A stretch of DNA of 64,000 nucleotides from Dehalococcoidia bacterium (GTDB lineage: Bacteria > Chloroflexota > Dehalococcoidia > Lucifugimonadales > Lucifugimonadaceae): NCBI GenBank assembly GCA_012959765.1, contig DUCO01000015.1, positions 25,912-89,911 on the forward strand, given 5' to 3'. Under the pieces are notes generated by a model, which made no database searches, had not been told where the DNA came from, and was given only the letters and a program-made list of their open reading frames with translations. The translations under genes were made by a program, and so were the position numbers. Shown here piece after piece: positions 59,835 to 64,000 of this stretch. The first letter of the stretch is position 1, and the number at the start of each line of letters is the position of its first letter.

Positions 59835-60548
59835 CTAGTTGGCCTGCGTCAGCTTCTCCAGCTCACCCTGATCCAGCAAAAAGCTCGGACCCATCGTCGT
59901 GCAAAGAGTCACCTTCTTAACAAGCGGACCCTTCACACCATCAGGCTTCGCACGAAGAATCGTGGAATACACACTAGAAAGATTATCCAGAATCTGGTTT
60001 TCATCGAAACCAACAGTGCCGATACGAACATGAATGTTCGCACCACGATCCAACCGAATCTCGGCCCGACCCTTCTTCGCACTCTCAACAGCAGCAGCAA
60101 CACGCTCAGGCTGAACAACAGTTCCAGTACGCGGGTTAGGCATCAAACCCTTACGACCCAAATACCTACCCAGCCGCCCAATCTTGCCCATCTGGTCAGG
60201 AGTAGCAATAGCAACATCGAAATCGCTCCAGCCACCCTCGATCTTCTTCACCAACTCATCGTCCGAAACAAACTCAGCGCCAGCATCGGTAGCAGCACGA
60301 GCCGCATCGCCCTGAGCGAATACAAATACTCGAACATTTTTACCCGTACCGTGCGGAAGCTCAGCAATCTCTCGAATCTGCTGATCCGAATGTCGCGGGT
60401 CAGCGCTCGTCGATACGTGAAGCTCAATCGCCTCGTTGAACTTCACCTTGGAAAACTCCTTGGCAAGAGCAACCGCTGAATCCGGAGAATGACTCTCCTC
60501 GCCAGCAGCCTCAGCCGCAGCATTATATCGTTTTCCGTGTTTCGCCAT
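59835..60548 (-). CDS. rplA: 50S ribosomal protein L1
   Basis: 237 residues from ATG 60548 ([18 protein letters not shown]), with GGAG upstream; the frame reaches 60641 but that part overlaps a terminator-like leader. Family motifs: [55 protein letters not shown] and DENQILDNL. It binds 23S rRNA at the L1 stalk and in many bacteria its own mRNA. Confidence 0.97.
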   Translation of the reverse strand: MAKHGKRYNAAAEAAGEESHSPDSAVALAKEFSKVKFNEAIELHVSTSADPRHSDQQIREIAELPHGTGKNVRVFVFAQGDAARAATDAGAEFVSDDELVKKIEGGWSDFDVAIATPDQMGKIGRLGRYLGRKGLMPNPRTGTVVQPERVAAAVESAKKGRAEIRLDRGANIHVRIGTVGFDENQILDNLSSVYSTILRAKPDGVKGPLVKKVTLCTTMGPSFLLDQGELEKLTQAN

Positions 60549-60587
60549 TTCACTAATCTCCAGCCGGTTATCCTGGCTCCCCCTCGC

Positions 60588-60618
60588 AAAAAAAAAGCGG
60601 GGTCCGAGCGCCCGGGCC
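60588..60618 (-). terminator. Attenuator-like hairpin between rplK and rplA
   Basis: Minus strand GGCCCGG-GCGC-TCGGACC (one mismatch), followed by CCGC and nine T, 40 bp before the rplA start. Possibly a partial terminator within the operon. Confidence 0.5.
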
Positions 60619-60659
60619 GACAAATAAAAAACTACATCCACTAACCCAAAAACAAAGGG

Positions 60660-61085
60660 CTAGCCTTCAACTTCCACACCCATACTTCGGGCGCTACCTT
60701 CAATAATTTTCATCGCAGCATCAACATCATTCGTGTTGAGGTCAGGCATCTTCGTCTCAGCAATCTCTCGAATCTTCGCCCGAGAAATCGTCCCAGCCGT
60801 CTCAATACCAACCTGACCCGAACCACCAGCAATACCAGCAGCCTTCTTGATCATGTCCGAAGCAGGCGGAGTCTTCAGCTCGATCGAAAACGATCGGTCT
60901 GCGTAAACCGTCAACTCAACAGGAACAATGTTTCCAGCGAGTGCAGCAGAACGCTCGTTGTATTCCTTAACGAACTGCATGATGTTCACACCATGCTGAC
61001 CAAGCGCCGGACCCACCGGAGGTGCCGGAGTGGCCCCACCCGCTGGTAACTGCAACTTGATTACTGTAGTGACTTTCTTAGCCAA
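60660..61085 (-). CDS. rplK: 50S ribosomal protein L11
   Basis: 141 residues, usual length. N-terminal domain with [20 protein letters not shown] and [15 protein letters not shown]-terminal rRNA-binding domain with [14 protein letters not shown] and [20 protein letters not shown]. Part of the GTPase-associated centre. 71 bp after nusG. Confidence 0.98.
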   Translation of the reverse strand: MAKKVTTVIKLQLPAGGATPAPPVGPALGQHGVNIMQFVKEYNERSAALAGNIVPVELTVYADRSFSIELKTPPASDMIKKAAGIAGGSGQVGIETAGTISRAKIREIAETKMPDLNTNDVDAAMKIIEGSARSMGVEVEG

Positions 61086-61156
61086 CTGAACGTTCCTTCG
61101 TTACTAATGTCTGGTGTCTGGCTCTGGCAACAAACCAAAACCGATTATCTAAATAT

Positions 61157-61729
61157 CTAAGACTTCTCTATCTGTAAGAAGTCCAACTCAACAGGCGTCT
61201 CACGCCCGAAGAACGAAACATGCACACGAACCTTCCCACGATCCTCCAGCACCTCATCAACAGTGCCCATGAAATCAGCGAAAGGACCATCCTTGATTCG
61301 AACCGGCTCGCCAGTCTCATACCCAACACGAACACGTGGGGCATCCGACTTCATACGACTCATAATTCGATCCACTTCCGCATCTTCTAACGGAATCGGC
61401 TTCGGGCGCTTCTCGCGCTCGTCTTCAGCAGAAATAAAACCGGTAACACCAGGAGTGTTCCGAACCACGTACCAGCTCTCCTCGTCCATAACCATCTGAA
61501 CAATCAAGTAACCGGCGTACATCTTCTTCTGAACAGTCTTGCGCTCACCCTCTTTGATCTCCACCTCTTCTTCGGTGGGAACCACAACGTTCAAGATCTT
61601 GTCCTTAACGTCCATCGTGTTAATCCGCTGCTCCAGATTCTTCTGAACGCGGTCTTCCTGACCCGAGTACGTGTGAACGATGTACCAGCGAGCTGATGTG
61701 CTCCCGGCGATGTCCCTGTAAGAAGTCAT
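61157..61729 (-). CDS. nusG: Transcription termination/antitermination factor NusG
   Basis: 190 residues. NGN domain (WYIVHTYSGQEDRVQKNLEQ near the start; YAGYLIVQMVMDEESWYVVR; NTPGVTGFIS) and C-terminal KOW domain (GEPVRIKDGPFADFMGTVDE, then VHVSFFGRETPVELDF). It binds RNA polymerase and links it to Rho or the ribosome. 2 bp downstream of secE. Confidence 0.98.
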   Translation of the reverse strand: MTSYRDIAGSTSARWYIVHTYSGQEDRVQKNLEQRINTMDVKDKILNVVVPTEEEVEIKEGERKTVQKKMYAGYLIVQMVMDEESWYVVRNTPGVTGFISAEDEREKRPKPIPLEDAEVDRIMSRMKSDAPRVRVGYETGEPVRIKDGPFADFMGTVDEVLEDRGKVRVHVSFFGRETPVELDFLQIEKS

Positions 61730-61731
61730 GG

Positions 61732-61971
61732 CTAAGTTCCTGAAATTACCGAAAGCAATCGAGCAAACAGCATGTCAATCAAACCCAAAAACACGCCGAT
61801 CGTTGCCGAAAGCATTATCACCATCACAGTAAGACGCGTCGCCTCCTGTCTTGAAGGCCAGGAAACTTTCCGCAACTCACCGAAAACTTCTTTAAAGAAC
61901 CTGAAAATTGAAAAACCTGCAGGTCCCGAAACTCCCGGGCCGGATGTACTTCGTGCTGGTGTTCGTGCCAA
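61732..61971 (-). CDS. secE: Preprotein translocase subunit SecE
   Basis: 79 residues, single-helix short form. Amphipathic segment FKEVFGELRKVSWPSRQEAT is followed by one membrane helix (about 48-70). It clamps SecY in the inner membrane. Standard place between rpmG and nusG. Confidence 0.95.
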   Translation of the reverse strand: MARTPARSTSGPGVSGPAGFSIFRFFKEVFGELRKVSWPSRQEATRLTVMVIMLSATIGVFLGLIDMLFARLLSVISGT

Positions 61972-61980
61972 CTCGGATCC

Positions 61981-62148
61981 TTACCTTTTCTCTCGAAATA
62001 GCGTTACTTTGCGATCCACCGGGCAGAACTTCTTCAGCTCAATACGATCAGGCGTGTTCCGCCTGTTCTTCTCGGTGTTGTAGGTATACGCCTTGCACTC
62101 AGTGCAATCCATATCAACTATCGTGCGTACCGCACTCTTCTTAGCCAT
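61981..62148 (-). CDS. rpmG: 50S ribosomal protein L33
   Basis: 55 residues from ATG 62148 ([20 protein letters not shown]). The first zinc knuckle CTEC is intact; the second is CPVD, so the fourth Cys of the zinc-binding (C+) form is replaced. The rest ([20 protein letters not shown]) is standard. Zinc binding is therefore doubtful or three-coordinate. Confidence 0.95.
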   Translation of the reverse strand: MAKKSAVRTIVDMDCTECKAYTYNTEKNRRNTPDRIELKKFCPVDRKVTLFREKR

Positions 62149-62267
62149 AGTTACGCTTCTCAAATCCTATCGGTTGCATCGCCCTCGTAAAACAAGAACC
62201 ACCCAACCAGCAAATGAGCAAAAAGCCCATATCACTCTGGAATTTCACGACCCCAGAAAGTCGCGTG

Positions 62268-62295
62268 AACGCCCGCTAGAAAACTAACGGGCGTT
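62268..62295 (-). terminator. Hairpin after tuf
   Basis: AACGCCCGCTAG-AAAA-CTAACGGGCGTT, 12-bp arms with one G-T pair, 20 bp after the tuf stop; no T-tract, so termination strength is uncertain. Confidence 0.65.
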
Positions 62296-62314
62296 TACAA
62301 CCAAGTTTCAGGAA

Positions 62315-63514
62315 CTAGTCCAGAACCTCAATGATCACACCCGAGCCCACGGTTCGACCACCCTCACGGATAGCGAATCGAAGGTTCTCTTCAAGAGCAA
62401 CCGGGTAACCAAGTTCAATTTCCATGACCGTGTTGTCACCAGGCATGACCATCTCAACACCAGCGTCCAGGGTAATTGAACCCGTAACGTCCGTTGTTCG
62501 AATGTAGAACTGAGGCTTGTAACCAGGGAAGAACGGCGTGTGTCGTCCACCCTCATCAGCAGTCAAAACGTAAACCTGAGCCTTGGCCTTGGTCGAAGGT
62601 GAAATCGATCCCGGCTTCGCCAGAACCGCACCACGAGAAACATCTTCTCGCTCAATACCTCGAATCAAGCAACCAACAGCGTCACCAGGAAGACCCTCTT
62701 CAAGAGTCTTGTGGAACATCTCAACACCGGTAACCGTGGTCGTAACAGTCTTGCCAAATCCAACAATCTCGATCTGGTCACCAGTCTTCACGATTCCTCG
62801 CTCAACTCGACCAGTCACAACAGTACCTCGACCCTTAATGCCAAATACGTCTTCGACAGGCATGAGGAACGGGCGCTCAGTGTCTCGATCCGGTACATCA
62901 ATGTAATCGTCAACGGCCTGCATCAGCTCGCCAATCGACTGTACCCACTTGTTGTCAGCATCTTCAGCGTTCTCAAGTGCCTCAAGTGCAGAAACCTGAA
63001 TAACCGGAAGGTCATCACCGGGGAAGCCGTTCTTCGTCAGAAGCTCACGTACCTCAAGCTCAACAAGCTCAAGCAACTCTTCATCGTCAACAAGGTCGGC
63101 CTTGTTCAAGGCAACAACCAGCTTCGGAACGTTTACCTGACGTGCGAGCAGGATGTGTTCATATGTCTGCGGCATAGGACCGTCAGCGGCCGATACCACC
63201 AGAATAGCGCCGTCCATCTGGGCAGCACCCGTAATCATGTTCTTAATGTAGTCAGCGTGACCCGGGCAGTCCACGTGAGCATAGTGACGGGAATCCGTCT
63301 CGTACTCTGTGTGAGTCGTCGCGATTGTCACACCACGCTCTCGCTCTTCAGGAGCGTTGTCAATTTCGTCGAAAGCCTTCGCAACAACGTTAGCCTGGGT
63401 CTGTGCCAGCACGTTGGTGATGGCACTAGTAAGCGTTGTCTTACCGTGGTCAACGTGTCCGATCGTACCCACGTTTACGTGAGGCTTACTTCGGTCAAAT
63501 ACTTGCTTTGCCAT
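62315..63514 (-). CDS. tuf: Elongation factor Tu
   Basis: 399 residues. G domain with [10 protein letters not shown] (P-loop), the T-region [14 protein letters not shown] (the usual RGITI-type switch I), [12 protein letters not shown] and [10 protein letters not shown]; domains II and III follow to VIIEVLD. It delivers aminoacyl-tRNA to the ribosome. Preceded by three tRNA genes, as in many bacteria. Confidence 0.98.
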   Translation of the reverse strand: MAKQVFDRSKPHVNVGTIGHVDHGKTTLTSAITNVLAQTQANVVAKAFDEIDNAPEERERGVTIATTHTEYETDSRHYAHVDCPGHADYIKNMITGAAQMDGAILVVSAADGPMPQTYEHILLARQVNVPKLVVALNKADLVDDEELLELVELEVRELLTKNGFPGDDLPVIQVSALEALENAEDADNKWVQSIGELMQAVDDYIDVPDRDTERPFLMPVEDVFGIKGRGTVVTGRVERGIVKTGDQIEIVGFGKTVTTTVTGVEMFHKTLEEGLPGDAVGCLIRGIEREDVSRGAVLAKPGSISPSTKAKAQVYVLTADEGGRHTPFFPGYKPQFYIRTTDVTGSITLDAGVEMVMPGDNTVMEIELGYPVALEENLRFAIREGGRTVGSGVIIEVLD

Positions 63515-63609
63515 TATTCTCTCTTGCTCCGTATCCGGAGCCTCTCCTGCGCATTCGCGCCTTTATGTGGCGCACTTCTTCTTGCGCTGTTATTGATTGG
63601 TGCTTAGCT

Positions 63610-63684
63610 TGGAGCCCACACCGAGGATTGAACTCGGGACCTCATTCTTACCAAGAATGCGCTCTACCACTGAGCTATGTGGGC
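63610..63684 (-). tRNA. tRNA-Thr (GGT)
   Basis: 75 nt with CCA. Acceptor GCCCACA/TGTGGGC, D arm AGCTCAGTGGTAGAGC, anticodon stem CATTC/GAATG with loop TTGGTAA, giving GGT. 95 bp upstream of tuf. Confidence 0.97.
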
Positions 63685-63735
63685 CCGAGATTCCCCTAAA
63701 TGAGGCACACCCGAAAACTAACCCAAACCGTAATC

Positions 63736-63821
63736 TGGTGCAGGGAGCAGGATTCGAACCTGCGAAGCCGTCAAGCGGCAGATTTACAGTCTGCTGGGTT
63801 TAACCACTCCCCAATCCCTGC
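63736..63821 (-). tRNA. tRNA-Tyr (GTA)
   Basis: 86 nt class II tRNA with CCA. Acceptor GCAGGGA/TCCCTGC, anticodon loop CTGTAAA giving GTA, a long variable arm (CCGCTTGACGGCTTC) and T arm GCAGGTTCGAATCCTGC. Confidence 0.97.
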
Positions 63822-63932
63822 CCAAACAAAAACTTTACCACAGCAAAACCGAATTTCACTACGAACGCCGACGATATTCGTAAGTGATTTTGTAAGGCCA
63901 AAAACCGAGAAGAAGTTACGAGCCGTTTAAAT

Positions 63933-64000
63933 TGGAGCCCTTGGAGGGATTTGAACCCACGACCTACTGATTACAAATCAGTGTCACCCGCATCGCTAAC
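63933..64000 (-). tRNA. tRNA-Thr (TGT), 5' end beyond window
   Basis: The 3' 68 nt are present: anticodon stem CTGAT/ATCAG with loop TTTGTAA giving TGT, T arm CGTGGGTTCAAATCCCTCC-type, and CCA encoded. The first acceptor bases lie past 64000. Confidence 0.93.

Overview
The window is about 50% GC bacterial chromosome, with most genes on the minus strand. The content points to Chloroflexota, most likely a SAR202/Dehalococcoidia-type lineage. The evidence is lipoprotein-anchored family 5 solute-binding proteins with beta-rich stalks, several cog3964-type amidohydrolases, enolase-superfamily paralogues, RraA/cupin/cyclophilin-like accessory enzymes, and an F420 gene (cofE). This placement is an inference from gene content; no 16S rRNA gene is present.

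Layout. 1-5.1 kb: a peptide-type ABC importer (lipoprotein SBP, DppB, DppC) followed by an amidohydrolase that runs off the left edge. 5.4-9.6 kb: acid-sugar genes (UxuA-like dehydratase and two mandelate-racemase-type enolases). 9.9-17.3 kb: mixed small genes (frameshifted flavin reductase, DtxR-type regulator, lipoproteins, tag, a TolB-like propeller, tRNA-Asn, an SDR, crcB), with two copies of a 141-142 bp terminal-inverted-repeat element, one of them at the broken edge of a GrpB-family remnant. 17.6-30.5 kb: two amidohydrolase paralogues, an SBP-DppB-DppC-N-acyl-D-amino-acid deacylase-PLP lyase operon, a divergent GAF-LuxR regulator and an APH-type kinase. 31-36.7 kb: two bicupins, an amidohydrolase with lost metal ligands, a zinc dehydrogenase, a cyclophilin-like protein and an RraA-like aldolase. 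37-45.3 kb: DUF3179 protein, MobA, a truncated GH114-like lipoprotein, a LolD/MacB-type ABC pair and a histidine phosphatase. 45.5-51.3 kb: a decayed cobQ and a cobalamin-riboswitch-controlled B12 uptake operon (btuC-btuF-btuD). 51.3-58 kb: SufR-like regulator, a small zinc-ribbon protein, cofE, a DUF2723 membrane protein, an LPATG surface protein and an SDR. 58.3-64 kb: the conserved tRNA(Thr-Tyr-Thr)-tuf-rpmG-secE-nusG-rplK-rplA-rplJ-rplL block.

How the genes work together. The accessory part looks like a scavenging chromosome. Two importers without their own ATPase genes bring in amide- or peptide-like compounds. Co-transcribed amidohydrolases, a D-aminoacylase and a SelA-fold lyase would hydrolyse and deaminate them. 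The enolase, UxuA, RraA and cupin enzymes would process sugar acids and keto acids. B12 is imported while cobQ has decayed.

The most striking structure is not a gene. A composite repeat of about 95 bp (hairpin A, CA-rich spacer, hairpin B with an A-tract) occurs about 18 times, always in the same orientation whatever the direction of the neighbouring gene. Hairpin B usually sits at the stop codon of a minus-strand gene and looks like an intrinsic terminator. Its arms show compensatory changes between copies (GTGGC/GCCAC, GTCGC/GCGAC, GTGCC/GGCAC, GTCAC/GTGAC). In several places it has been absorbed into coding sequence. A second dispersed repeat (family C, 5 copies) and a GTCATTGCGAGG-type repeat (family D, 4 copies) share the same intergenic regions.
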